DNA from: Ottowia flava
Lineage (GTDB): Bacteria > Pseudomonadota > Gammaproteobacteria > Burkholderiales > Burkholderiaceae_C
Direction: 5' to 3'
Length of the DNA stretch: 64,000 nucleotides
Assembly (NCBI RefSeq): GCF_042680565.1
Contig: NZ_JBHUEJ010000019.1
Span: 186,001 to 250,000 of the forward strand
Of this stretch, positions 1 through 7,753 are shown one piece after another. Position 1 is the first letter of the stretch, and the number at the start of each line of letters is the position of its first letter. The notes beneath the pieces were generated by a model that saw only the letters and a program-made list of their open reading frames with translations, ran no database searches and had not been told where the DNA came from. The translations under genes were made by a program, and so were the position numbers.

Positions 1-669
1 CCAGACAGTGACAAGCTCCCTGCCCAACCGCCGGCGGCGTCGGACGCCTCAGCGCCGGCCCGGCGACGCCGTGAGGTCAAAGCGCCGGAGGTGCGGCGCA
101 GCGAATTGCTTCAAGCCGCTGCGGCGTTGTTCGAGGAAAAAGGTGTGGCCGCCACGGCGATTGGCGACATCACCGAGCGCGCACAGGTTGCTAAGGGGAC
201 GTTCTACATTTACTTCGCGTCCAAGGATGCGCTGATCGCCGAGATCTGGAAGGACTACGTCGCGGGCTTTATGACGGTCGCCGACGAGGCCGAAGCCGCA
301 GACCGCTCGCAGGGGCCGCAGCCTCAGAAGCTTCTCCAGTTGATCGAACGGCTGACCCACCACGCGCTGGACAACACTGAATTGCACCGCCTCATCTACA
401 GCTCAGCGGACGCTGCGGCCCTGGTGCTGTGTAAGCAGTCGGACGAGCGCATCCTGGCGCGCTTGCTGGCGTCGATGGGTGAAAACCTGGTCGGGCATGC
501 CAGCAGGACGTCAGGGCACGAGCTGCAAGCCTCGCTCATTTTTCATGCCCTGGACGGTGCGCTTCACCGAGCCATCATGGCGGGGGAGCGGATCGACCGG
601 GCGGCCTTCGTCGATGCGATCAGGCAGTTCGCGTCGAATGCGTTGGGGTTGGAAAAAGCGTCGCCGTGA
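1..669 (+). CDS. TetR/AcrR family transcriptional regulator (5' end outside or at window edge)
   Basis: A one-component repressor: an N-terminal TetR helix-turn-helix recognises DNA and the C-terminal helical domain binds an unknown ligand. The HTH is clear from RRSELLQAAAALFEEKG followed by ITERAQVAKGTFYIYFASKDALI, the standard TetR order. A GTG at 91 could start it, but that leaves almost nothing before helix 1, and the frame stays open to base 1, so the real start probably lies upstream of the window. The stop is at 667-669. No target gene is recognisable next to it; the region downstream is decayed non-coding DNA. Confidence 0.85.
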   Translation, partial: PDSDKLPAQPPAASDASAPARRRREVKAPEVRRSELLQAAAALFEEKGVAATAIGDITERAQVAKGTFYIYFASKDALIAEIWKDYVAGFMTVADEAEAADRSQGPQPQKLLQLIERLTHHALDNTELHRLIYSSADAAALVLCKQSDERILARLLASMGENLVGHASRTSGHELQASLIFHALDGALHRAIMAGERIDRAAFVDAIRQFASNALGLEKASP

Positions 670-967
670 CGCCGCGCTGCGCCCCTGTTGGATGTGCGGA
701 CAGAAATTCAGGGTGCGCCGTTTGCAGGTGTGAACCTATGACAAGCAGCGGCTTACCACAGGCAGGTCAGGGCAGGCCGGTGGATCCTGATTCGCTATAC
801 AGTTAATAGCTTGTTGCGCAGTTGGTTGTAGGGGCAGAGCCGAAAATCATTTGAAATTAGATGGCGGTGGGCGGTGGGGTACCACCGTCAACGCCATCGT
901 GTTTCACCGCGGCAGATCGGGCTGGGCGCGCCAAGGCGGCCGTTGGAGCGGGCCGCCATCGGCGCTG
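670..967. other. non-coding stretch with one dispersed repeat
   Basis: No supportable gene. It holds repeat copy R1 (794-850). Frames that stay open here have no recognisable protein content and run into the gene stubs that follow. Confidence 0.6.
794..850 (+). repeat. dispersed repeat copy R1
   Basis: GCTAT at 794-798 pairs with ATAGC at 806-810, followed by TTGTTGCGCAGTTGGTTGTA and a GGGGC element. It matches the family order hairpin, TGCGCA, TTGTAGGGC. Confidence 0.8.
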
Positions 968-1140
968 TCAGGCGAAGGCCGGCTTGTCCCCGTCCGTGCC
1001 GGGCTTGCTCACCCCGACGTTGACGCGCACCAGCTCATCGGGGTGCAGGATCGTGTCCACAGCCAAGGCAGCGACGCTTTTGCGCGAGACTTCGGTGCCT
1101 TTGAACGGCTCGTGCCGGCCAGTGGTTTCGTGGTGCACGG
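968..1140 (-). pseudogene. C-terminal stub of an SDR-family NAD(P)-binding oxidoreductase
   Basis: Reading the minus strand into a TGA at 968-970 gives a convincing SDR tail: EPFKGTEVSRKSVAALAVD, then a segment ending VGVSKPGTDGDKPAFA. Only about 57 residues survive out of a usual 230-250, and there is no start, NAD-binding glycine motif or catalytic Tyr-Lys. The stub begins exactly at a 17-bp inverted repeat (1138-1175), beyond which a LysR stub points the other way. An SDR gene transcribed divergently from its LysR regulator is a common arrangement, so this looks like what remains after the shared middle was deleted. Confidence 0.7.
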
Positions 1141-1175
1141 CGGTAGGGTGGCAGGTAGCTGCCGCCCTACCGCCG
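1138..1175. repeat. 17-bp inverted repeat at the SDR/LysR stub junction
   Basis: Left arm 1138-1154 and right arm 1159-1175 are inverted copies with one mismatch, separated by GTAG. The arms carry CGGCGGTAGGG and CCCTACCGCCG. It sits exactly between the two truncated genes, so it is probably the scar left by the deletion, or the structure that promoted it. Confidence 0.8.
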
Positions 1176-1355
1176 TTCGGGCTGGTCCAACACCTGGATC
1201 TGGCGGTACAGCGCTACATCGCTGAAGGCAGCCTGGTGCGCGTGCTGGACAAGTGGTGCCCACCGACGGCCGGCTTTTACCTCTACATCCCGACCCGCGA
1301 GCAAATGCCGCGCAAGCTGCGTGCGCTGATGGATTTTTTGGTCGCCAAGCGCTGA
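1176..1355 (+). pseudogene. C-terminal stub of a LysR-family regulator
   Basis: About 60 codons ending in a TGA at 1353-1355 read as the last strand and helix of a LysR effector domain: a segment beginning FGLVQHL, then GSLVRVLDKWCPPTAGFYLY and QMPRKLRALMDFLV. This is the typical 'L...W.P....Y.l.P..r.....R.fidfl' ending of LysR substrate domains. The N-terminal HTH and most of the ligand domain are missing. The same open frame continues upstream to 861, but that part has no LysR character and lies opposite the SDR stub. Confidence 0.7.
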
Positions 1356-1697
1356 GGGGAGGGCGACTGGGACTGGGCCGACTCGCCGGGCGGGTGATGC
1401 CGGGTCGCCCTGTGCGTCAGCCGGTCGTTAAAGGCGACCGGATAGCGCCAGTTCGGTAGCGTGGTGAAGCAGCGTTAACCAAAAGGTGCTATCAATAGAG
1501 TAGCTGGTTGCGCAGATGGTTGTATGGCTGAAGGGCAATTTTTCTTAAAAATCCTCTGGCCGAGCCTCGTGCGGCCGGTGCAAGGTGGGTTGCGTGCACG
1601 GACGACGGCCTGCCCCGTGTGCATCTGCCATCCAGCGCGGCCATTTCAGCAGCGCGCCGCACAGCCCTGTGGACTTCTGAAGCAGGCCTTGATTTGA
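1356..1697. other. non-coding stretch with one dispersed repeat
   Basis: No gene is supportable here. It contains repeat copy R2 (1488-1543) and leads into the ars operator. It may be further remains of genes lost beside the LysR stub, but nothing is recognisable. Confidence 0.6.
1488..1543 (+). repeat. dispersed repeat copy R2
   Basis: GCTATCAATAGAGTAGC hairpin, then TGGTTGCGCAGATGGTTGTA, ending in a T-run (GGGCAATTTTT). Confidence 0.85.
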
Positions 1698-1723
1698 TTT
1701 CTATATTTCGATTAATATAGAAA
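1698..1723. promoter_or_regulatory. ArsR operator (10-bp perfect inverted repeat)
   Basis: TTTCTATATT (1698-1707) and AATATAGAAA (1714-1723) are perfect inverted copies around TCGATT, ending one base before the arsR ATG at 1725. Its AT-rich dyad stands out in GC-rich DNA and fits an autoregulatory ArsR/SmtB operator covering the promoter and ribosome site. There is therefore no conventional Shine-Dalgarno; the leader may be very short. Confidence 0.75.
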
Positions 1724-1724
1724 C

Positions 1725-2048
1725 ATGGAAACCAAGAACGCCGTTGCCGCTTTGGCCGCCCTGGCCCAGGAATCTCGCCTGGCCGTGTTTCGCCTGCTGG
1801 TGCAGGCCGGCCCCGACGGCATGCCCGCCGGCAAGGTCAGCGAAGCGCTGGGCATTCCGCCGTCGTCGCTGTCCTTTCACCTGAAGGAGCTGGCGCACGC
1901 GGGGCTGGTGACGTCGCGCCCGGACGGGCGTTTCGTCATCTACCAGGCCGACTACGCGGCGGCGACGGCGTTGATTGCTTTCCTCACCGAGAACTGTTGC
2001 GAGGGTTCTGGTGCCGCGTGTATGCCGCCCCCGGCGTGCGACTGCTGA
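1725..2048 (+). CDS. arsR: ArsR/SmtB family arsenic-responsive repressor
   Basis: Winged-helix metalloregulator that should release the ars operator when As(III) or Sb(III) binds. The 107-residue protein has the ArsR core: LAQESRLAVFRLLVQAG, then the recognition helix around IPPSSLSFHLKELAHAGLV, and the wing SRPDGRFVIYQ. It lacks the helix-3 CxC of plasmid R773 ArsR. Instead cysteines cluster at the C-terminus (Cys91, Cys92, Cys99, and CDC at the very end), resembling the C-terminal cysteine site of Acidithiobacillus ferrooxidans ArsR. It is the first gene of arsR-arsI-arsB-arsC. The position of the operator supports autoregulation. Confidence 0.9.
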   Translation: METKNAVAALAALAQESRLAVFRLLVQAGPDGMPAGKVSEALGIPPSSLSFHLKELAHAGLVTSRPDGRFVIYQADYAAATALIAFLTENCCEGSGAACMPPPACDC

Positions 2049-2074
2049 TGGGCCGACCGTTTCGAGACCACCCC

Positions 2075-2596
2075 ATGAAGCGCTTTCACATCCACACCAC
2101 CGTGGCCGATCTGCCCAAGAGCACCGCCTTTTATTCGCAGCTGTTCGCCGCCGAACCCACACGCGTCAAGGCGCACTACGCCAAGTGGCTGCTGGACGAC
2201 CCGCGCGTGAACTTCGCCATCTCCACGCGCGGCAGCCGGGTCGGCGTGGACCACCTGGGTATCCAGACCGAAACCGAAGAAGAGCTGAGCGAGTTGCGCG
2301 CCCGTGCCGTGGCCGCCGGCATGGCCCTGCTTGACGAGGGCGAAACGAACTGCTGCTACGCCCGCAGTGACACGTACTGGTTGCAAGACCCGCAGGGTCT
2401 GGCGTGGGAGGGCTTTCGCACGCTGGGCGATGTGCCGATGTACGGCGCGCCGCGCTCGGCCGACGCCGTGGCCCAGGCGGATGGCCAGGGCGTGCAGGGC
2501 GCTGGCGCCGGTTCGGCCGAAGGCAGCCGGCCTGCGGGCGCATGCTGCGTGGGCGGCCAGCGTGCCGGGCAGGACAGCACCCAGGCCTGCTGCTGA
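2075..2596 (+). CDS. arsI: ArsI/CadI family vicinal-oxygen-chelate protein (C-As lyase-like)
   Basis: Small VOC-fold (glyoxalase-like) protein of 173 residues. Family members include ArsI, a non-haem Fe(II) dioxygenase that breaks the C-As bond of trivalent organoarsenicals, and CadI. The diagnostic vicinal cysteine pair is present (TNCCYARSDTYW, Cys93-Cys94). VDHLGIQ (His60) and GLAWEGF (Glu112) fit metal ligands. The start at 2075 begins the conserved MKRFHIHTTVADL. Past about residue 125 the tail is low-complexity and carries four more cysteines (CC at 157-158 and 172-173). arsB begins 3 bp after the stop. Whether it cleaves organoarsenicals or simply binds metal cannot be read from sequence. 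Confidence 0.85.
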   Translation: MKRFHIHTTVADLPKSTAFYSQLFAAEPTRVKAHYAKWLLDDPRVNFAISTRGSRVGVDHLGIQTETEEELSELRARAVAAGMALLDEGETNCCYARSDTYWLQDPQGLAWEGFRTLGDVPMYGAPRSADAVAQADGQGVQGAGAGSAEGSRPAGACCVGGQRAGQDSTQACC

Positions 2597-2599
2597 GCC

Positions 2600-3880
2600 A
2601 TGGCGATCGCGGCGCTGGTTTTCGCGCTCACGCTGGGGCTGGTCATCTGGCAGCCCCGGGGCCTGGGCATCGGTTGGGGCGCGCTGCTGGGCGCGGCGCT
2701 GGCGCTGGTGCTGGGCGTGGTGCAGCTGGCCGACGTCGCGGTGGTCTGGGGCATCGTCTGGAACGCCACCGCCAGCTTCATCGCCATCATCGTCATCAGC
2801 CTGCTGCTGGACGAGGCCGGCTTCTTTGAATGGGCGGCGCTGCATGTGGCGCGCTGGGGCCGCGGCAACGGGCACGCGCTGTTCGTGCTGATCGTGCTGC
2901 TGGGCGCGGCGGTGGCCAGCGTGTTCGCCAACGACGGCGCCGCGCTGATCCTGACGCCCATCGTCATGGCCATGTTGCTGGCGCTGGGCTTTTCGGCCGC
3001 CACCACGCTGGCCTTTGTGATGGCGGCGGGCTTCATTGCCGATACGGCCAGCCTGCCGCTGGTGGTGTCCAACCTGGTCAATATTGTGTCGGCCGATTTC
3101 TTCGGCATCGGCTTTGGCGAGTACGCCAGCGTGATGGCGCCCGTCAACCTGGTGGCCGTGGCGGCCAGTCTGGCGGTGCTCTACCTGTTCTACCGGCGCG
3201 ACCTGCCCACCCACTACGCGCTGGCGCAACTGAAAGCGCCGGCCCAGGCCATTCGAGACCTGCGCACCTTCCGCGCTGGCTGGGTGGTGCTGCCGTTGCT
3301 GCTGGTGGGGTTCTTCGTGCTGGAGCCGCTGGGTGTGCCGGTCAGCGCGGTGGCCGCGGTGGCCGCCATCGCCTTGCTGGGGGTCGCCGGCAGCGCGGGC
3401 GTCATCCCCACCCGCCAGGTATTGCGCGGCGCGCCATGGCAGATCGTGCTGTTTTCGCTGGGCATGTACCTGGTGGTGTACGGCTTGCGCAACGCGGGCC
3501 TGACGGCCTTTCTGGCCGGTGGATTGCACGCGCTGAGCCAACACGGCCTGTGGGCCGCCACCCTGGGCACGGGCTTTTTGAGCGCCGCCTTGTCGTCGGT
3601 GATGAACAACATGCCCACCGTGCTGGTGACGGCCTTGTCGATTGAGCAAAGCCAGGTCAGCGGCACCCTGCGCGAAGCCATGGTGTACGCCAACGTCATC
3701 GGCAGCGATTTGGGCCCCAAGTTCACCCCCATCGGCAGCCTGGCCACCTTGCTGTGGCTGCACGTGCTGGCGCGCAAGGGCACGGTGGTCACCTGGGGCC
3801 ATTACATGCGCGTGGGCCTGGTGCTGACCTTGCCGGTCCTCACCGTCACCCTGCTGGCGCTGGCCTGGCGCCTGAGCTGA
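2600..3880 (+). CDS. arsB: ArsB-type arsenite efflux transporter
   Basis: Inner-membrane arsenite/antimonite carrier that expels As(OH)3 by exchange with protons. The 426-residue length is close to E. coli ArsB (429), and hydrophobic segments run along the whole chain. The ArsB/NhaD signature is visible around ASVFANDGAALILTPIVMAM and FIADTASLPLVVSNLVNIVS, and again near SSVMNNMPTVL, the two inverted-repeat halves of the fold. It starts 3 bp after arsI and is followed 19 bp later by arsC, so expression is probably coupled. No arsA ATPase is present, so it should act alone. Confidence 0.93.
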   Translation: MAIAALVFALTLGLVIWQPRGLGIGWGALLGAALALVLGVVQLADVAVVWGIVWNATASFIAIIVISLLLDEAGFFEWAALHVARWGRGNGHALFVLIVLLGAAVASVFANDGAALILTPIVMAMLLALGFSAATTLAFVMAAGFIADTASLPLVVSNLVNIVSADFFGIGFGEYASVMAPVNLVAVAASLAVLYLFYRRDLPTHYALAQLKAPAQAIRDLRTFRAGWVVLPLLLVGFFVLEPLGVPVSAVAAVAAIALLGVAGSAGVIPTRQVLRGAPWQIVLFSLGMYLVVYGLRNAGLTAFLAGGLHALSQHGLWAATLGTGFLSAALSSVMNNMPTVLVTALSIEQSQVSGTLREAMVYANVIGSDLGPKFTPIGSLATLLWLHVLARKGTVVTWGHYMRVGLVLTLPVLTVTLLALAWRLS

Positions 3881-3899
3881 ACCTTTCTGGAGAGCCCCC

Positions 3900-4304
3900 A
3901 TGGACGCCACGATCTACCACAACCCCGCCTGCGGGACCTCGCGCAACACGCTGGCCATGCTGCGGCACGCCGGTGTCGAGCCCGCGGTCATCCTCTACCT
4001 GGAGACGCCGCCGGACCGCGTCACGCTCCAGCGCCTGATCGCCGACGCGGGCCTGCCTGTGCGAGGCGCCTTGCGCACCCAGGGCACGCCGTACCTGGCG
4101 TTGGGCCTGGACCAGCCCGGGCTGAGCGACGACGAACTGCTGGACGCCATGCTCGCGCACCCCATCCTCATCAACCGGCCTTTTGTCGTCACGCCCCTGG
4201 GCACGCGGCTGTGCCGGCCGTCCGAAGTGGTGCTGGACGTGCTGCCGAAGCCGTTCCCGGGCGGCTTCCGCAAGGAAGACGGGGAGCCGGTGCCACCACG
4301 GTAG
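3900..4304 (+). CDS. arsC: glutaredoxin-coupled arsenate reductase ArsC
   Basis: Reduces arsenate to arsenite for export by ArsB, using glutathione and glutaredoxin. The sequence begins with the R773-type motif YHNPACGTSRN with catalytic Cys11. Arginines that position the oxyanion are visible in VRGALRTQG and LINRPFVVTPLGTRLCRP. The 134-residue length is typical. GGAGAG precedes the ATG. It closes the ars operon, with no clear terminator directly after it. Confidence 0.93.
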   Translation: MDATIYHNPACGTSRNTLAMLRHAGVEPAVILYLETPPDRVTLQRLIADAGLPVRGALRTQGTPYLALGLDQPGLSDDELLDAMLAHPILINRPFVVTPLGTRLCRPSEVVLDVLPKPFPGGFRKEDGEPVPPR

Positions 4305-4508
4305 CGGCGGGCGGGCGCCAGCCGGCCTGCGCTCGTGCGGGTGGGTCAACGCCGGATGACGCCATGGGTCGACGCGGCAGGGGTGATCGCGTTGCGTGAA
4401 AGGCGGCGCAATGTGCTATATAAAAAGTAGCTATCTGCGCAGGTGGTTGTAGGGCTAGAAGCCTATTTTTAACCTAAAACTGCTTGACCGCGCGCCCCCT
4501 GCGCGGAC
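4305..4508. other. intergenic region after ars operon
   Basis: No gene. It contains repeat copy R3 (4415-4470), whose last part can fold as GGCT-AGA-AGCC followed by TATTTTT, a weak terminator-like end for the ars transcript. Confidence 0.5.
4415..4470 (+). repeat. dispersed repeat copy R3
   Basis: One of the best copies: GCTAT (4415) with TAGCTAT, then CTGCGCAGGTGGTTGTAGGG, and a GGCTAGAAGCC mini-stem with a T-run. Confidence 0.9.
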
Positions 4509-4537
4509 AAAAAAAGGCCGATCAAACGATCGGCCCT
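4509..4537 (-). terminator. rho-independent terminator of the phasin gene
   Basis: On the minus strand GGCCGATC-GTTT-GATCGGCC is followed by seven Ts. It lies downstream of the phasin stop at 4751 after an AT-poorer 3' leader; no other minus-strand gene lies between. Confidence 0.85.
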
Positions 4538-4750
4538 TGAAGGGATCCCTGAACCCTGTGGTTTCCAACGGACCCGAGGAGACAAGCGGTTGGCGGAACC
4601 TGAGGTCCCACCACAGCCAAACCGACTGACGACGCAGTGCCCAGCTTGGCTGTGGTGACTTGACCAGCGCGCTGCGCTGGCCAAGCACCCGTGTTTCTTG
4701 AAGCTGCACGCCGCCTGATCGCGTCAGGCGGCAAGCTGCTTCAGCGGAGA

Positions 4751-5302
4751 TCAGCGCTTCTTGGCAGCGGCCGAGGCGCTCTTGGCAACGTTCGTGGCGT
4801 TGGTGGCCACGGCGTTGAAGTTGGCTTCAGCGACGTCGGAAGCTTGCTTGACGGCTTTTTGCACCGACTCAAAAGCGTTGTTGGCAGCGGCCACGGCGCT
4901 CTTCATCATGGCGACAGCGGTCTCGGAGCCAGCGGGGGCGTTCTTGGCGGCGTTGTCCACCAGAGCGGCGAACTGGGCCTGGCCTTCAGCGACCTTGCCT
5001 TCGAAGGCCTTGCCAAATTCGGCGCTGGTGCCCGAAGCGATGTCGTACAGGTGACGGCTGTAGGCAGCGGCTTTCTCGGCCAGGGGCTGGAACAGGCCAG
5101 CTTGCAGGGCCAGCAGCTCTTGTGCGTCCTTTACCGACAGCAGGGCTTGCGTGTGGGCGGCGGTCTCGTTCAGAGCGGCCTTGGTGGCTTGCAGGTTCAG
5201 CTCAACCAGCTTTTCCACGCCTTCGAAGGCTTTGGTGGTCAGGCCGTGCAGGGTTTCCATGTTGGCTTTCTGGGAAGCGACGAGTTGTTCGGGGGTCAGC
5301 AT
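4751..5302 (-). CDS. phaP: phasin (Phasin_2 family PHA granule coat protein)
   Basis: Small amphipathic protein that coats polyhydroxyalkanoate granules and controls their number and size. It has 183 residues, is rich in Ala, and is almost all helix. The family opening is MLTPEQLVASQKANMETLHG, followed by KLVELNLQATKAALNE, and it ends in a basic tail (ASAAAKKR). An AGGAGAT ribosome site precedes the ATG. It is a single-gene unit with its own terminator at 4509-4537. Its presence implies the organism stores PHA, although no PHA synthase is in the window. Confidence 0.92.
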   Translation of the reverse strand: MLTPEQLVASQKANMETLHGLTTKAFEGVEKLVELNLQATKAALNETAAHTQALLSVKDAQELLALQAGLFQPLAEKAAAYSRHLYDIASGTSAEFGKAFEGKVAEGQAQFAALVDNAAKNAPAGSETAVAMMKSAVAAANNAFESVQKAVKQASDVAEANFNAVATNATNVAKSASAAAKKR

Positions 5303-5525
5303 TTTTCAATCTCCTGGACAATGGTGGAACGAATGGATTTTCTTTAAGCTGCCCCTGCCTCGTTGGCTTTGTTGCGGTGCAGCATGGGATGAATTTTAGG
5401 CGACTCACAACGGATTGCAAGGCGAATTGGTGCGATGCAGCATCTTTTAGGTGCGGCTTTCTAATTCCCGGCGCTGCGCACGGCCGACGCCCCCCGTCGG
5501 CCTCACCGTACTACCTTCTGTCAGC

Positions 5526-6461
5526 ATGCAGGCGTTCTATTCAACCCGTGTGACATTGCCGCTGCCGCCGGGGCACCGGTTTCCGATCGAGAAGTACGAG
5601 CGCCTGCGCGCGCGCCTGGCGGCGGAATTGCCAGCCCTGCACCTGCAGCCGGGTGACGCGGCGACCGACGCGCAGTTGGCGTTGGCCCACGATGCCGTTT
5701 ATATTGATGCGGTGCAGCACGGCACGCTTCCGGCAGTGGCGCAACGCGAGATCGGCTTTCCCTGGAGCGAGGCGATGGTCGACCGTTCGCGCCGCTCGGT
5801 CGGCGCCACCATCGCGGCCGTGCGCCAGGCGTGGCTGGACGGCGTGGCCGCCAACCTGGCGGGGGGCACGCACCACGCCAGCATGGGTCAGGGCGGGGGT
5901 TTTTGTGTGTTCAACGACGTCGCGGTCGCCGCGCGCGTGTTCCAGGAAGACACGCTGCAGGCCGACCCTTGGGCCGATCCGCCTCGCGTGGCGGTGATCG
6001 ATTTGGATGTGCACCAGGGCAACGGCACGGCCAGCATCTTTGCCAGCGACCCCACGGTATTCACGCTGTCGCTGCACGGTGACAAGAACTTTCCCTTCCG
6101 CAAGGTGGCGAGCGATCTGGATGTCGGCCTGCCCGACGGCACGGGCGACGCAGACTATCTTCTGGCGCTGGACTGCGCCCTGGCGCAACTGGCTCGGCGC
6201 TTTGACCCGCAGCTGGTGATCTACCTGGCCGGCGCCGACGCGCACGAGGGCGACCGCCTGGGCCGCCTGAAGCTGAGCTACGAAGGCATGCGCGAGCGCG
6301 ACGCCCGCGTCTTCGCCTGGGCGGGCCAGCGCCGCCTGCCGCTGGCGCTGTGCATGGGCGGTGGTTACGGGCACGACATCGCCACCACGGTACAGGTGCA
6401 GATGCATACCTTTGCCGAGGCGCTGGCCGCGTGGCAGCGCTGGCAGAATGACCCGCGATGA
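5526..6461 (+). CDS. histone deacetylase family (acetoin utilisation/acetylpolyamine amidohydrolase-like) protein
   Basis: Zn-dependent deacetylase fold of 311 residues from the ATG at 5526, chosen because MQAFYSTRVTLPLPPGHRFP is the family start; longer versions add non-homologous residues. Active-site features are visible: GGTHHASMGQGGGFCVFND (the tandem His and the GFCVFND metal/substrate loop), VAVIDLDVHQGNGTA (DxH zinc ligands), YLAGADAHEGDRLG (Asp ligand) and MGGGYGHD. The substrate is unknown; bacterial relatives act on acetylated small molecules or proteins. Its stop overlaps the next gene's ATG (ATGA), so it is translationally coupled to a thioesterase. Confidence 0.88.
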   Translation: MQAFYSTRVTLPLPPGHRFPIEKYERLRARLAAELPALHLQPGDAATDAQLALAHDAVYIDAVQHGTLPAVAQREIGFPWSEAMVDRSRRSVGATIAAVRQAWLDGVAANLAGGTHHASMGQGGGFCVFNDVAVAARVFQEDTLQADPWADPPRVAVIDLDVHQGNGTASIFASDPTVFTLSLHGDKNFPFRKVASDLDVGLPDGTGDADYLLALDCALAQLARRFDPQLVIYLAGADAHEGDRLGRLKLSYEGMRERDARVFAWAGQRRLPLALCMGGGYGHDIATTVQVQMHTFAEALAAWQRWQNDPR

Positions 6462-6907
6462 ACACGTCCGCCCGACCCCAACCCGAGCCGCGCGAGAATT
6501 ACCGCGCCTTCCGCCGCATCACCACCCGCTGGATGGACAACGACCAGTACGGCCACGTCAACAACGTCATCTACTACAGCTGGTTCGACACCGCGGTGAA
6601 CGCCTATTTGATCGAGCAGGGCGCGCTGGACACCGCCAACGGCCAGACCATCGGCTTCGTGGTTGAAACGCAGTGCCTCTACTTTGCGCCGCTGGCCTTC
6701 CCACAGAACGTGGACGCGGGCATCCGCGTGGCGCACATGGGCAGCTCCAGCGTGCGCTATGAAGTGGGGCTGTTTGCCGAGGGCGCAGCCACCACGGCGG
6801 CGCGCGGGCACTTTGTCCACGTGTACGTCGACCGCGCCACCCAGCGCCCGATGCCCTTGCCCGATGCGCTGAAGGCCGCGCTGGAGCCGCTGCTGTGCCG
6901 CAGCTGA
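6458..6907 (+). CDS. acyl-CoA thioesterase (4HBT hot-dog family)
   Basis: Hot-dog-fold thioesterase of 149 residues. The 4-hydroxybenzoyl-CoA thioesterase motif is clear in TRWMDNDQYGHVNNVIYYSW, with the catalytic Asp in DNDQYGHVNN. The expected Phe/Val core follows in GFVVETQCLYFAPLAFP. It overlaps the deacetylase gene by 4 bp, and its 3' end overlaps the next gene's GTG start by 13 bp, so all three form one operon. The acyl chain it hydrolyses cannot be told from sequence. Confidence 0.88.
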   Translation: MNTSARPQPEPRENYRAFRRITTRWMDNDQYGHVNNVIYYSWFDTAVNAYLIEQGALDTANGQTIGFVVETQCLYFAPLAFPQNVDAGIRVAHMGSSSVRYEVGLFAEGAATTAARGHFVHVYVDRATQRPMPLPDALKAALEPLLCRS

Positions 6908-7614
6908 GCGCGCCCATCGCCGACCCGGCCAGCGTGGACGCGGCGATCGAAAACCGCTACAGCGTTCGCGCCTTCAAACCCGATGCGGTGCCGCGCGAGA
7001 CGCTGACCGACATCCTGCGCGTGGCCAGCCGCGCGCCCAGCGGCACCAACGCCCAGCCGTGGAAGGTGTACGTGCTGGAAGGGGCCCAGCGCGACGAGCT
7101 GGTGCGCATCGTCAGCGCCGCGCACAAGGACGTGCACCAGCACCCCGAGCGCGCCGAGCTGTACCGCGAGCCCTACGACTACTACCCGCGCCAGTGGGTC
7201 GAGCCATACCTCAGTCGCCGCCGCCAGAACGGCTGGTCGCTCTACGGCTTGCTGGGCATTACCAAGGGCGACAAGGAGCGCATGCACGAGCAGCACCACC
7301 TGAACTACCAGCTGTTCGGTGCGCCGGTCGCCATGATGTTCACCCTGGACCGCGTGATGGGGCAGGGCAGCCTGGTCGACTACGGCATGTTCCTGCAAAG
7401 CCTGATGGTGGCGGCCCGCGCGCGCGGCCTGCACACCTGCGCGCAAGGCGCGTGGAACCCGTTTTCCAGCCTGATCCTGCCCTTGATCGGCGCGGGCGAG
7501 GGCGAGATGCTGGTCTGCGGCATGGCACTGGGTTGGGCCGATGAATCGGCGCTCATCAACACCTACGAAACCCCGCGCGAGCCGGTGGAGAGCTTTACGC
7601 GCTGGGTGGTGTGA
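6895..7614 (+). CDS. nitroreductase family FMN oxidoreductase
   Basis: FMN-dependent NAD(P)H oxidoreductase of 239 residues. Signature pieces are IENRYSVRAFKPDAVPRETL, ASRAPSGTNAQPWKVYVLEG (FMN phosphate and ring contacts) and GAPVAMMFTLDR, ending in a conserved aromatic tail. A GTG start at 6895 keeps the family N-terminus and lies inside the upstream thioesterase. It is the third gene of the operon with the deacetylase-like protein and thioesterase. Substrates of this family include nitroaromatics, quinones and enones; none is implied by context. Confidence 0.9.
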   Translation: MPQLSAPIADPASVDAAIENRYSVRAFKPDAVPRETLTDILRVASRAPSGTNAQPWKVYVLEGAQRDELVRIVSAAHKDVHQHPERAELYREPYDYYPRQWVEPYLSRRRQNGWSLYGLLGITKGDKERMHEQHHLNYQLFGAPVAMMFTLDRVMGQGSLVDYGMFLQSLMVAARARGLHTCAQGAWNPFSSLILPLIGAGEGEMLVCGMALGWADESALINTYETPREPVESFTRWVV

Positions 7615-7616
7615 TC

Positions 7617-7643
7617 GATAGCGTACGCTGCGCGCACGCTATC
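7617..7643. repeat. 8-bp inverted repeat downstream of nitroreductase
   Basis: GATAGCGT (7617-7624) and ACGCTATC (7636-7643) flank an 11-base GC-rich loop, directly after the stop. It could act as a weak terminator, but no T-run follows. Confidence 0.5.
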
Positions 7644-7656
7644 AAGGCTTGATGAG

Positions 7657-7710
7657 AAAAGGGCCTTTGACCCTAGAGCTGCCTGCGCAGACAGCTACTC
7701 TTTTAAGAGC
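7657..7710 (-). repeat. dispersed repeat copy R4
   Basis: Minus-strand reading: GCTCTTAAAAGAGTAGC hairpin, CTGTCTGCGCAGGCAGC, a changed CTAGGGTC block and AAAGGCCC with a T-run. It lies between convergent genes. Confidence 0.75.
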
Positions 7711-7753
7711 TTGAGCGATGCCATGACCACCGGCCGGTGCCGGTGGTGCAGGT

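Noticed and set aside
861..1182. N-terminal part of the frame ending in the LysR stub
   Set aside because: It lies opposite the SDR stub and has no LysR content, so the coding stub is limited to about 1176-1355.
1952..3910. Very long minus-strand open frame (652 codons) opposite the ars operon
   Set aside because: His/Gln/Arg-rich antisense frame produced by GC-rich codons of arsB and arsI; no family features and overlaps real genes.
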